Below, in pieces: positions 53,601 through 62,500 of a stretch of DNA of 64,000 nt. A model generated the notes under the pieces. It made no database searches, had not been told where the DNA came from, and worked only from the letters and a program-made list of their open reading frames with translations. Origin of the DNA: Dasyornis broadbenti (Eukaryota; Chordata; Aves; Passeriformes; Dasyornithidae); the NCBI GenBank assembly GCA_013397935.1, contig VZRN01003168.1, positions 124,313-188,312 on the forward strand. Reading direction: 5' to 3'. Within the stretch, counting starts at the first letter, position 1. The number at the start of each line of letters is the position of its first letter. Both the position numbers and the translations under genes were made by a program.

Positions 53601-55664
53601 AGTTAAATATGAATGAACAGACTGAAAGCTTTCAGCTTACACTTGCCAGTGTCTGAAGTCCTTTTCCATTTTCTCATGGAAAAGCCCCACCAGAATCAAT
53701 GGGATTTTCCCCAGGCATGAAGTTAGACAAATATCTCCATTGTTTATCACCTCAGGAGCACAGATACAGAACAAAGCCTTGCTATGCTTAAGGGAGGGCA
53801 GCAGTTCTTATCCCAGCCAGAGATATAGAAGTCCCAATGCCTATTAAAGACCAGCTGGTCCCACCTGATTGCACACTCACAACCCTGGACGTGGAACAAG
53901 ACACCTGGAGAGAGCTCCCAGGCATTCCAGCTTCCCTCTTTGAAGCATTTCTGGGTACTGTACCTGGTACCTGCCATTTCTCGCCTTGGAGGCTGAGGGA
54001 ATTCCATCAATTTCTAGATCAATCAGGTTTTCCACTTCCTAGAGGAGAGAGAAGAAGAAAGAAAGAGTTGCTGCTGCCTTACGGTTTGATTTATCGCTTG
54101 ATTTATTATTGATTAGGACTTTACAGGAGTGTTCCCAAGGGGATTTACCTCCCCTGGTTGCAAATGGGGAGCAGAAACCATCTCAGACCAAAATCCTCAC
54201 ACATTCAGTTTCCCTCAGTGGCCAACCAGCTCTGTAAACTCCTGTAAGATCATGACCTTTACCATCATTTTACAGCCCTTCCTTCTGAAACAAGGAGTAA
54301 TATTTAACATGAAATGACCACAAAGAGCAAGAGGCAGATGATTATCATCAGGATGGGTCTAGCCATGGAAACTACAACATTTCAGACACTGATCTCACTC
54401 AAACCAGCAAGTTCAGAGAATTCCTGCTCAAACCAGTAGGAATTGTCTCCGGTTTTATACCAATATACCAATATACCTGAGAACTAAATTTTCCCCACTG
54501 ACAGCAAAAGAACGTCAGGTCTTGTCCAAGTGCAAAGCTGCGCTGATTCGTTTAGAAGTGTGGGTCACACCACAGCAATACACTTCATTAAATTTTGTTA
54601 TGAATTTAATTTATGGCAATAAAGAAGTTTAAGTGCATGAGTTCCTTTCCAAATTATGAGACAGAATACACACGAAGGTTTGAAAAAAATTAATTTAAAT
54701 TGTTTAAGCACATTGATGTTAAACTGATAAGGCATCTATGATTAGAAAGAACCACAGGTCTGGAATAATTTTCCCGGAAATTATGAACTCACTTTAAAAA
54801 TCTCATTGTGTCAAGAAAATGGCTGTAAGAATAAAGAAAAATAGGGTATCCCAGCTCACTGAAGATTTTTATTAGTCCTGCAAAGGAAAAGAAAGCTTCA
54901 CATCAACCCTGCTGACTTCACAGAAGTATTTCAAAACTACAATGTGAAAATGGGTGTAGACACCAAATCTAAGTTCACCTGAGCCTGGGGGTTTAAATTC
55001 AGACTCAGTTTCAGAGTCAAAGCTATAACTATACTTCTTTTCATCATTGTGCTATCCCAAGAAATTACATTCTCTTTTATAAATTATCTCATCCCTCTGC
55101 TGAGGAATGTAAAGTCAATAGGATATTCACTCCATATTTGAATTCCTGTTAACAAAACCCCAATTCCATACAAAGCTTTGCTGAAGCTCATAGTGTTCCA
55201 CACAGGAAGCTTTATCAGCAAAGATGTCTAAGTGCTCCGTTTCTGCTTATTCCAGGGAAACAGGATACAAAATATGCTGAAGATCTGAGTATAGAAGCCC
55301 ACTTGAAGGTTTAAAGGTTAAAACCACACCAGAAAAGGCAACACTGAAATTAAAATATGAAACCCGCTTGGAAAGAAATTTGAAGTTATGCTCATACTAT
55401 CCCAACTTTAATAATATTTTAAAAAAACAACACTACAAATGACAGGCAAAGACCAATTATCAGAACAATTTACAGGTAAAAGTAGAATTGTGAAGCAGTG
55501 ACCCAATTCTGCTCCCACTGCAGCTTCCGTGTGGACTTCAGCAAGGAAGGGAGACCTGGGCCCTGCCTCCAAATACTCACATCTGGGATGCCATCGATGA
55601 CAAGATCAAAGCCTCCTACTCCAGAACTGAGGAACAAAACCAGGAAGCAGCTCAGATACTTCAT
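32660..55664 (-). CDS. ITIH2: Inter-alpha-trypsin inhibitor heavy chain 2
   Basis: ITIH2 is a secreted plasma protein, made mainly by liver, that is bound to the chondroitin sulfate of bikunin and passed to hyaluronan. Exons in transcript order: 55581-55664, 53964-54038, 49593-49628, 48694-48866, 47911-48015, 47433-47595, 46835-46942, 45974-46102, 45158-45274, 43762-43930, 41988-42113, 40813-40994, 39819-40004, 38696-38835, 38294-38466, 37346-37480, 36039-36152, 34716-34914, 34116-34288, 33096-33207, 32660-32807. They sum to 2847 bases, 948 aa (human 946, also 21 coding exons by my recollection). A signal peptide (MKYLSCFLVLFLSSGVGG), a propeptide cut after RYQR at Ser55, a VIT domain, a vWA domain and the DPHF ester site are all present. 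Exons 2 and 3 are less similar to human and were set by frame and by the RYQ/RS match. No break was seen. CR1 copies crowd the introns. Confidence 0.96.
33785..34022 (+). mobile_element. CR1 LINE 3' fragment in ITIH2 intron 19
   Basis: The stretch carries GAACACTGGAACAGGCTCCC, GTGCCCTGTGAAGGAGCTGG and GGGTGCCTTCCAACTCAGGA, CR1 phrases in sense (+) orientation, opposite to ITIH2. A T-run lies just before it (about 33728-33742). Confidence 0.88.
35265..35537 (+). mobile_element. CR1 LINE 3' fragment in ITIH2 intron 17
   Basis: It contains ACAAGAGGAAATGGCCTCAA, TCTTCACTGAAAGGGTAGTC, AATAGGCTGCCCAGGGAAAT and ends GTTCTGTTATTCCATGATC, a sense-oriented CR1 3' end. Confidence 0.92.
35555..35915 (-). 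mobile_element. CR1 LINE fragment, opposite orientation
   Basis: It directly follows the previous CR1 but is antisense: CAGCCTCTCTCTCTATGCCC, CTCCAGCCCCTTAATCATCT and TGGCAAAGCCCAAACTGGAC are reverse-complement CR1 body phrases. The two pieces cover mostly different parts of the element, so they are not a long inverted repeat. Confidence 0.82.
36039..36152 (-). other. ITIH2: ITIH2 exon 17 with DPHF chondroitin-sulfate attachment site
   Basis: The exon begins VDNDPHFIIHLPK. In mammalian heavy chains the C-terminal propeptide is cleaved between Asp and Pro of DPHF, and the new C-terminal Asp forms an ester with chondroitin sulfate of bikunin. The Asp is residue 704 here (702 in human). Its conservation implies that this bird protein can be linked and transferred to hyaluronan. 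Confidence 0.9.
37148..37278 (-). mobile_element. CR1 LINE 3' tail
   Basis: The copy reads AAGCTTGGGTTGGAAGGGAC, then CCAGGGGCAGGGACACCTTT and CATCCAGCCTGGTCTGGAAC, the reverse-complement CR1 end. It lies about 70 bp downstream (in transcript sense) of ITIH2 exon 16. Confidence 0.9.
39282..39309. repeat. Short tandem repeat (GTAATTCAG x3)
   Basis: Three near-contiguous copies of GTAATTCAG lie in an ITIH2 intron. It is a small microsatellite-like duplication. Confidence 0.85.
41605..41725 (-). mobile_element. CR1 LINE 3' tail
   Basis: The copy opens AGAATCATAGAATAGTGGGG and continues GGTTGGAAGGAACTTTAAAG and GGGACACTTTCCACTAGACC, the CR1 3' end in reverse orientation, within ITIH2 intron 11. 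Confidence 0.93.
43035..43440 (-). mobile_element. CR1 LINE fragment in ITIH2 intron 10
   Basis: In reverse orientation it carries GACCAAGTCCAACCATTAAC, TTGTGCTCCAGACCCTTTCC, TGGCCACACAACTGTTGACA and CTGGCTGTCAACGCAGGGCT, spanning the CR1 tail and body. Confidence 0.9.
43651..44107. repeat. Poly-T tracts flanking ITIH2 exon 10
   Basis: Runs of more than a dozen T on the + strand lie at about 43652-43670, 44075-44091 and 44094-44107, on either side of ITIH2 exon 10 (43762-43930). They are A-runs in the ITIH2 transcript, so they are not polypyrimidine tracts of its splice sites. Confidence 0.75.
46978..47042 (+). mobile_element. CR1 LINE 3' tail piece
   Basis: A short remnant reads GGAAGTGCTCAAGGCAAGGT then TGGATGGGGCTTGGAGCAAC, the sense CR1 3' region, cut before its usual end, in ITIH2 intron 6. 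Confidence 0.85.
47299..47346 (-). mobile_element. CR1 LINE terminal remnant
   Basis: Only the very end is left: AGAATCACAGAATGGTTTGG, GTTGGAAGGAATCTTAAAGA. It sits about 90 bp from ITIH2 exon 6. Confidence 0.85.
49733..50188 (-). mobile_element. CR1 LINE 3' fragment in ITIH2 intron 2
   Basis: It opens AATCATAGAATCAGAGAGAA and continues with reverse-complement CR1 (TTCAGTGAAGAATTTTCCCC, CCTGGCAGCCTCTTCCTGTC, CTTTCTCCAGGCTGAGCCCC). It lies about 100 bp upstream (transcript sense) of the 36-base ITIH2 exon 3. Confidence 0.93.
51568..51715 (-). mobile_element. CR1 LINE 3' tail
   Basis: It reads AGAATCATAGAAACACAGAA, GGTTTGGGTTGGAAGGGACC and CCACTAGATCAGGATGCTCC in the reverse orientation, ending in the CCAACCTGGCCTTGAA region. 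Confidence 0.93.
52088..52178 (+). mobile_element. CR1 LINE terminal fragment
   Basis: Sense-oriented end: GAACAAGATGATCTTCAAAG, TCCCTTCCAACCCAAACCAT, then TCTATGATTCTATCATTCC. Confidence 0.9.
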
Positions 55665-55799
55665 TTTCTTCCCGCTTGTTTCCTCCTGAGAACAGCCCGC
55701 ACAGGTACGGACACAAGCTCTTCCCTTCTCTGAGACAAGTTCAAGGAAACAGCCCAGGGTTATGCAGCATTTTGAGCAAAGTTCTGAAACGCTGACTTT

Positions 55800-55840
55800 G
55801 TTTAGGCCGTGGGTAAATATTTGCCTTGCAACGCAAGTCT
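55800..55840 (-). promoter_or_regulatory. ITIH2: Possible liver-type control elements upstream of ITIH2
   Basis: About 150-170 bp upstream of the ITIH2 ATG there is a forkhead/FOXA-like GTAAATATTTG (55813-55823) next to a C/EBP-like TTGCAACGCAAG (55826-55837). FOXA and C/EBP sites fit the known hepatic expression of ITIH2. No TATA box or CpG island is seen. The assignment rests on short motifs only. Confidence 0.4.
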
Positions 55841-56519
55841 GAGCTGTGGTGCCTGAGCAAGGGTTATCCAAATAGTGTCTTCACTCGCCTCTGCCCTCGA
55901 TAACAGCTCTGGCTTGGATAGGCTCCCTCCTTGCTTTTGTAGCTTCCCGTGATGTTTGACTAATTTCCTGCTAGGCACAGATCTTGCAGTATCCAAAAAC
56001 TTCAAAAGATCCCTGCAAGAACTCACTCCCAGCTTGTGTGTTTATAGTAAATGAGGTGAAGTTTGGTCCTCAGCGCAGTGGACGCACCAACGTTGGGCTT
56101 CTCCAAGGGCCCTCCCAGCCAGCCAACCCACAGGGGCTGGCAGAGACCTTGGGATTGGATCCTGACCCACACAAATACCCTTTTTTCCATTCTGCCGGGA
56201 AAGGATCACAGCTGCTGGTGGGATAGTTCTAATTTTCCAAAATTACATGAGAACACCTGATGATATTTTCAGATGTACGTTCTATGGCCCCAGGTGCTTT
56301 TGAAACTGATTTTTGGCCACCCTGCTTTGGATGCTTAGAGTGATGAGATAAAGTAAGACAGCAAAGCAAAAGGGGGAAAGAAGGGACGAAGCAGGCTCCT
56401 GGCAAAATTGCTGGGGTATCCCTTCCACTCTTCCAGGAAGAAAGGATATTTGGAGACATCTGAGCTGCCTCAATGGAAATGACAGAATTACTATGTGAAC
56501 TCTGGGATAAAACAGCAGA

Positions 56520-56690
56520 CAAAAGTATATTATGTTATATTATATTAATCATATTATATTAATCACATTATATTCCATTCTATTTGCCCATTATTTTATA
56601 TTGCATTACATTATCTTATACATTATATATAGTATTCACTATATAATATTAATAATATTCTATTATCTTACTCTATGTTACGCTTTGGTG
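56520..56690. repeat. A/T-rich degenerate tandem repeat
   Basis: The stretch is made of variants of TATATTA/CATTATATT and related units (for example TTATATTAATCATATTATAT), strongly A/T-rich against moderate surroundings. It is a decayed minisatellite or microsatellite. Confidence 0.8.
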
Positions 56691-56917
56691 TTTCAGTAAA
56701 AGATTTCTGTGGCACAAGTCTGCTGTTACTCATCCTTTCTCCATCTTTTCTGTAGATTGTTTCTCAGTCTGAGACCTGAGCTTACATCCAGAGGTTCACA
56801 AGGAATGCCAGTAGAATTGCGGTCTTTGAGCTCAGGTAAGAGAGGTGGGGGAAGTGATGTGTTTGGAGGAGGGGAGTGTACAGCAGGAGAACAGAGAGGA
56901 TGGGAGCAGGGTTTTTC

Positions 56918-57482
56918 AATAATCATAGAATCATCTAGGTTGGAACAGACTTTTAAGACCATCCAATCCAACCATTAATGCAGCACTGGCAAGTCCACCA
57001 CAGTGGTCCCCAAGTTCCACATCCATGTGTTTTTTGAATACTTCCAGGGATGGTGATTCCACCACTGCCCTGAGCAGCCTGCTCCAGTGCTTGACATCAC
57101 TTTTGGAGAAGAAATTTTCCCTAATATACAACGTAGTTCTCCCCTGGTACAACTTGAGGCCATTTCCTCTCATCCTCTTGCTGGTTACCCAGGAGAAGAG
57201 ATCGATCCTCACCTGGCTGCCCCCTCCTGTCAGGGAGTTGTGGAGAGTGAGAAGATTCCCCCTGAGCCTCCTTTTCTCCAGGCTGAGCCCTTTCTCAGCT
57301 CCCTCAGCTGCTCCTGGTGCTCCAGACCCTTCCCCAGCTCCATTCCCTTCCCTGGACACGCTCCAGCCCCTCAATTTCCTTCTTGTAGTGAGGGGCACAA
57401 AATGGAACACAGGATTCAAGTTGTGGCCTCACCACTGACAAATACCAGGGAATGGTCACTGCCCTGTCCTGCTGACCCCCTT
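56918..57482 (-). mobile_element. CR1 LINE fragment with open ORF2 remnant
   Basis: It begins AATCATAGAATCATCTAGGT and runs back through the CR1 3' region. The minus strand has a 162-codon open frame with SLEKRRLRGNLLTLHNSL, RGNGLKLYQGRTTLYIREN and VVESPSLEVFKKHMDVELG, the C-terminal part of CR1 ORF2. A run this long without a stop suggests a comparatively young copy. Confidence 0.93.
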
Positions 57483-58464
57483 TATTTGTGATACAGTCTG
57501 GCAGTATTTAAGTTAGCTACCTCAAAGTTAGCTTAGGAAAACCCTCCATGAGTGCTATCGGAGCTATGGCTATGACAGGGCTTCTCCAGGGCTGCAAGAG
57601 CAGCAGGATGGGGCAGCCAGTCTTTGCTGTGTTGGTGGTACCTAGTTCAGCTTGAATTGTGTGTATAAACTGAGTCCTGTTCACACGTGTGCCCCTAGTT
57701 TCCAGCGATCAGTCTTTACTCATCAGAAACTTCGAGCTGTTCTGGAATTATCTGTGCGCCTGGACCAGGGAGCGAATCACTGCTGCTCTGAAGAGATTAA
57801 AAAAGTCCTTTTAGCACAAAGTTCATTTTAAAAATTAAGTTTCTAACCCCTCATTTCAGTCCTCTCACAACCAGTAAATGTGGCTTAATTTTTTTGGTAA
57901 AAAGATCAAGACTGGGAAATTAGTGCGACCACTAGATGGCACAAACTGCTCAAATACACTTTCCAAACGAGTCCAAAAAGCTGAAACTTCTCAAGAAGTT
58001 ACAGCTAATTTAAGGGAGAAGAAAGCGCTGAGGATGCTCAGAGCCCTACCATCAGTTTAGGTGAACATTCCCAGAATTTCATGAGGACGACAGGTTCTCA
58101 GCACGATATTTTGTCTTATGTGTGTCCTCTCGCGGCTGGGACTCCTCTGGAAGGAAGTTTTCATGCACTGTCTGCCCTGAACCACTTGGAATTAGTGCTG
58201 TGCAGAGCCTCTCCCTCAGAATAATTAAATTGTGCTCATTTGGCTTGCACCAGGGAGAAATGTCTCAGTTTCTGTGCCTGATGAGATAACCACCTTCCTA
58301 TTCCCATCTTGAATATTATATCTGGAAATTTCCAGTGATCCAGAAAACAATAGGGTGTACCTGAAAGGCAACAGACTTGGTGTGACTGCCCTGACATTAA
58401 TCCCACCACACACCAGCCATTCTGGGAAATGATCTATGGACATACAGGAAAGGTTTCCTTGATG

Positions 58465-59060
58465 CTTCTGGTCAGGCACTGGAACAGGCTGCCCAGGGAG
58501 GTGGTGGAAGTGGTGGAGGTGATGCTCCAGCCCTCGTGGAACCCTACCTGGAATGCTGCATCCAGGTCTGGAATCCTCAGCACAGGAAAAATGTTGGAGC
58601 AAGTCCAGAGGAAACCAGAGATGCTTTAAGGGCTGGAGTACCTCTGCCGTGGAGACAGGTTGGGAGAGCTGGGGGTGTTCAGCCTGGAGAAGAAAAGGAT
58701 CTGGAGAGACCTTATTGCAGTACTTACAGGGAGCTTATAAACTTATTCAGTACTTACAGGGAGCTTGTAAAAAATGGGGAGACTGACCTTTTATTTGGGC
58801 ATTTAGTGACAGGACAAGGGATAAAGGTTTTAAACTAAAAGCGGAGAGATTTAAATTAGATATTAGGAAGAAAATCTTTATGCAGAGGGTGGTGAGGCAC
58901 TGGCACAGGCTGCTCAGAGAAGATGTGGATGTCCCATTCCTGAAAGTGTGCAAATCCAAGTTGGAGCAACCTGGTGGCATTCCTGTTTATGGCATGGGGG
59001 TTGGAACTCGATGATCTTTACAGTCCCTTCCAACTCAAACCATTCTGTGATTCTTTCAGG
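58465..59060 (+). mobile_element. CR1 LINE 3' fragment, probably composite
   Basis: The copy in sense orientation has TGGAACAGGCTGCCCAGGGA, then returns to earlier CR1 body (GTCCAGAGGAAACCAGAGAT, GTTCAGCCTGGAGAAGAAAA) and ends GATGATCTTTACAGTCCCTT, CAAACCATTCTGTGATTCTT. The repeated order (3' phrase before the body) implies two overlapping pieces. Confidence 0.9.
58715..58772 (+). repeat. 30-bp tandem duplication inside the CR1 copy
   Basis: The phrase CAGTACTTACAGGGAGCTT appears at 58719-58737 and again at 58749-58767, a 30-base period. The canonical CR1 has this phrase once, so it arose after insertion. Confidence 0.85.
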
Positions 59061-61899
59061 AAACAGGCACCTCTCAATAGCATCAGAACTGGGGATCAGC
59101 AGGTCCCATCCAGATGTTTCAGAGGAGAATGCTTAGATTAAGACCTGAAGGCAAATATGGAATGCAATTCCCTGAACTTCATGGTAATTAATTTTACCTC
59201 TGGACATTTATCTATGACTACACCTGTGTAGCCCTTTGGGACTCTTGCCAATTTCTTGATCCAGTCGCTGGCTTTGCATGCCACTACGTGGTACAGTTTG
59301 CTACTGCTTTGGGTACATTTAACTGGTGCAGACAGCTCTGGTTGGGCATTTAACCCTGCATGAAGTCACCATGTTTGTGTGTCAACACAGAGAGACTCCT
59401 CGATGCAAGATGATCTGTTCCAGGTGAAATGTGTGTGGAAGCTCAGCTGTTGGATCACACAGCTCTCTCTGGTGTCTCTGCTCACACTGGCTGCAGGCAC
59501 ACCAGGAAATTTAATTTGCTGAGCCCCCATCCAAAGAACAGCTGCTCATCTTGCTAAGTCTGCAAAAGTCAGCATGGAACATGTCTGATGTGAACACACC
59601 TGAGTAACTGCTTGTCTTGGACTCCAGCAGCATCCCCGGAACAGCGCCTGCCACGTTCACATCCCAAACCAGGAGGCTGTATTCCAAGGTGGGTGAAGAG
59701 GGGATAATTTGAACAATCAAGACCCCAGGCTTAATGTTCACTCAGCAAACCTAAGTGCATCTGAGCCACATTAAAACACACCTTGGTCTTACCCGCGTGC
59801 TGTGTCCTTACGTGCCCTTGCTGAGGGGAGCATAAGCGGAACTGGCTGTTCCTAATCCCTTTAGGAAGGGCAGTGCTTTTCCCAGCTCACTCTCTCATGC
59901 CCGTTGGTTATCCTGAACCTGCTGGAGGATCCTGTTCTGGCTTGAATCTCCTCCTTTCGCCAGGTGTGCTTAGGCTCAGCTTCATTGCAGTATCCTTGCT
60001 CTGTCTCACTGTTCTGATTCACCCTGGCCCTCAGCTCTTCGCCTGTGCAGTGGGAGAAGCAGAGCGGCCAAATGCTGATCAGGAGGCAAAGAGGAGCAGC
60101 TGGTGAGATTTGGATGGTATTCCAAATGCCTCCTGAGTGCACAGTGGTTATTTCAAACTGGTAAATACCTTACCTTCCTGCCCAGAAGCTGTTGTTACCC
60201 CTACGGTTAGAGGGCTAGTTTTGAGTTGCTTTTACAGAAGTGTCTTGATTTCCTCCAGGTTTTCCAGAACAGGAGGAAAATCATGATGTATGTACTGGCT
60301 TAAATGCCTGTTTTCAGCATTTCTAAGCATATGCTGCAAGGCTTTTACGCATCTGTGTCCCTGGGGTAGTGAAACATGGACAGATCAGGCTGAGACCCAT
60401 CCTAATGCCAGTAGTGAGGGCACAGGAGGCTGCAGTCCTATTTTCTATGCTGTTTCCATGCACTTCTCTGTCTGAGCTAGGCAAGACATGCAGGAGCTGA
60501 AACAACCTGGAAACAGATGAAAAATACTTAAAACCACTTCTTTTGTGTGTGTCCTTAAACCAGGTCTCAGCCTGAACCATTGCTTTGAGTCTTCAGTGAG
60601 TTCCAAATGGATGGTTAAGACCTATCCCTCTTCACTTTGAAATGGTGAGGAGCTGAAGAAAATCCATCAACTCTCTTCTGGTAGGGGTCAAATCAGCAGA
60701 GGAACCATTTGAGGTGTCTCTGGAGGTCTGAAGCATCCTGTCCCAGCCTTCCTCCAGCTTTCTCCCACTTTCCTCTCCTCCAGTGACATTAGCCTTTCAT
60801 CATTCCCTGCAGTGCTGCCCAATTCTGCAGCTCCCACTGAGGATGTGACCACTACAGAGGCCTTTGCACCGGACAGTGGTGGACCGATCCCAGTGGGAAA
60901 GGGACTGGCCAGGTTTTTGATTCCTTTCCTCCTGCTGGCAATGCCAGTAGGGGCTTGTGTGTGAGCATTGTGTCACTTCAGCCTAAGTTTGAGCCATTGA
61001 TTTGCAAATGAGGAGTTCCAAAGGTGCTGATCACGACTTTCCTTTGCTCCATACCCAGCTGCCCTCATCCCTGCTGAATGGGGAGCTCCTCCAAAGCACC
61101 TGCCAGATTTGGAGGACACAAAGCTTCAGCAAGACCAGAGAGACACTGTGCCACTCTGTTACTGCCATGGGTAGGAGATGAGCCACAACAGCTCCAGTCC
61201 CTGGTGGCCCAGAGCTGGAAAGCAAAAAGAAAACACGGTGGTTTGAATCATGTCAGGTTTGTGCGTGCAGCACAGAACATCTGCCAAAAAGAAAACGGGA
61301 AAAAAAAAAAACAACAAAAAAACCCCAAACCAAAAAACCAAAACAAAGCAAAAAGAGGAAGTTTGGGTCTGCTAGATTTCAGAAGTTAATGCTGGTGCAG
61401 AAAAACAAAGTAGCAAATACGCCTGATTTGGGGTGAGGTGAGCACTGCAGAAGTTCGCCAGTGCCTGGGGGTGAGACCTGGTGGGTCGGTGCCAGCTGGC
61501 ACTGCCACGGCCCAGGAACGTCCCTGACGGAATCCAGCCTGTCCCATAAGTGTCCTTCACCCGGGGCTGGTCTAGGAGGAGAGGACTCTGCCTCTGGCAA
61601 ACGGAGGGAAGAGCAGGAGGTCACCCCAGCTTTGTCCACCTGAGGAACACAATCTGGATGGCAAGAGCGGGGTGGAATTACGTGTCTTGGCCATCTCTGC
61701 CGTCAGGGAGGCTGCCAAGGTGAGGGTGCAGAGGGAGCCCTGCCCTGCCCTGCCCTGGGGGCAGCTTTCCCAAATCAGCCAGAGCTCTCCAGATGGGTAG
61801 TAAGAGAAGCTTTCCCTTCATGGAGGGTAGAACCAGAGGATTTTACCACCCCTTAGGAAAGCCCCAACCTTGAAGCATCTCCTGGGCTTGTGCTCCCTA

Positions 61900-62500
61900 A
61901 GGCGGTGGGTGGGAGGCACTGGGCACCATCCTGGTCCTTCCTCAGCCGGTGTAGGAAATGTTCCCCAGCCTTCCCCTCGCTGAGAGGGTGCCGAAATGAC
62001 AAGTGGCAACATTTCGGGGACGCCCAGCATCGCCCCTGTCCCGCAGGGGACAAGAGCGAGGCTGCGGTGTCGAGAGGGGCAGGGCGGCGGCTCCTGCTGG
62101 GTGACCCCCGGCTGAGGGATGCGAGCCCTGCAGGGATCCCCCGCAGCACGGAAAGCCGCCCTGAGTGGAAAAGGGGCCGGTCCCGAGCTGGGAAGGAGGA
62201 GGAGAGGGTGGGTCGCTGCTGTGTCTCCTGTCAGGCTCCCGAAGGCAGCGCAGGCAGCAGGGCTCTGCTCTCAGCGCGGGGCAGGAGCCCCCGCTCCCCT
62301 GCACCCACCATGATCCTCTGGCTGTGCCTGTGCTGGGGCTTCTCCCCCTCGGCGGGGCAGCCCGACTCGGAGCTGATGGCCAGGTACCTGGAGGAGCAGC
62401 TGCTGGCGGATTACAGCATCGTGGAGCAGGTAGGATTGGAGCGGTGGCTGCTCGGGAGCAGCAGGTGACCGCGGCTGGCTTGTCCCCTCTTCACCAGCAG
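61900..62500 (+). promoter_or_regulatory. ITIH5: CpG-rich promoter region of ITIH5
   Basis: CpG density rises sharply around the putative first exon and falls again after it. GC boxes are present and no TATA box is evident. The transcription start cannot be fixed from the sequence. Confidence 0.5.
62310..62429 (+). CDS. ITIH5: Probable ITIH5 coding exon 1 (signal peptide), partial gene
   Basis: The frame starts with ATG in a good context (CCCACCATGA) and encodes 40 residues: a signal-peptide-like MILWLCLCWGFSPSAG, then QPDSELMARYLEEQLLADYS and IVEQ, followed by the donor gtaggatt. It ends on a codon boundary with EQ, as I recall the human ITIH5 leader segment (MLLLLGLCLGLSLCVG, ending SSEQ) does. 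The region after the signal peptide is not similar. Position and orientation are those of ITIH5, which is divergent from ITIH2 in human. The downstream exons with VIT and vWA domains lie outside the window, so the call rests on synteny, the signal peptide and the CpG-rich setting. It could instead be an unrelated first exon. Confidence 0.6.

Larger units (their letters stand above)
50190..53960 (-). other. ITIH2 intron 2, remainder
   Basis: Apart from the two CR1 pieces at 51.57-51.72 and 52.09-52.18 kb I see nothing assignable in this part of the long second intron. The overlapping open frames at about 52.1-52.7 kb have no recognisable protein content. Confidence 0.6.
55665..62200. other. 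ITIH2-ITIH5 divergent intergenic region
   Basis: The first coding exons of the two genes face away from each other across about 6.6 kb. The spacer holds two long CR1 copies, an A/T-rich degenerate repeat and an A-rich tract (about 61296-61352). No further gene can be supported; open frames of 60-100 codons look like chance. Shared enhancers are possible but I cannot point to one. Confidence 0.6.

Noticed and set aside
56931..57419. 162-codon minus-strand frame
   Set aside because: CR1 ORF2 remnant (SLEKRRLRGNLLTLHNS and the 3' region); kept only as a mobile element.
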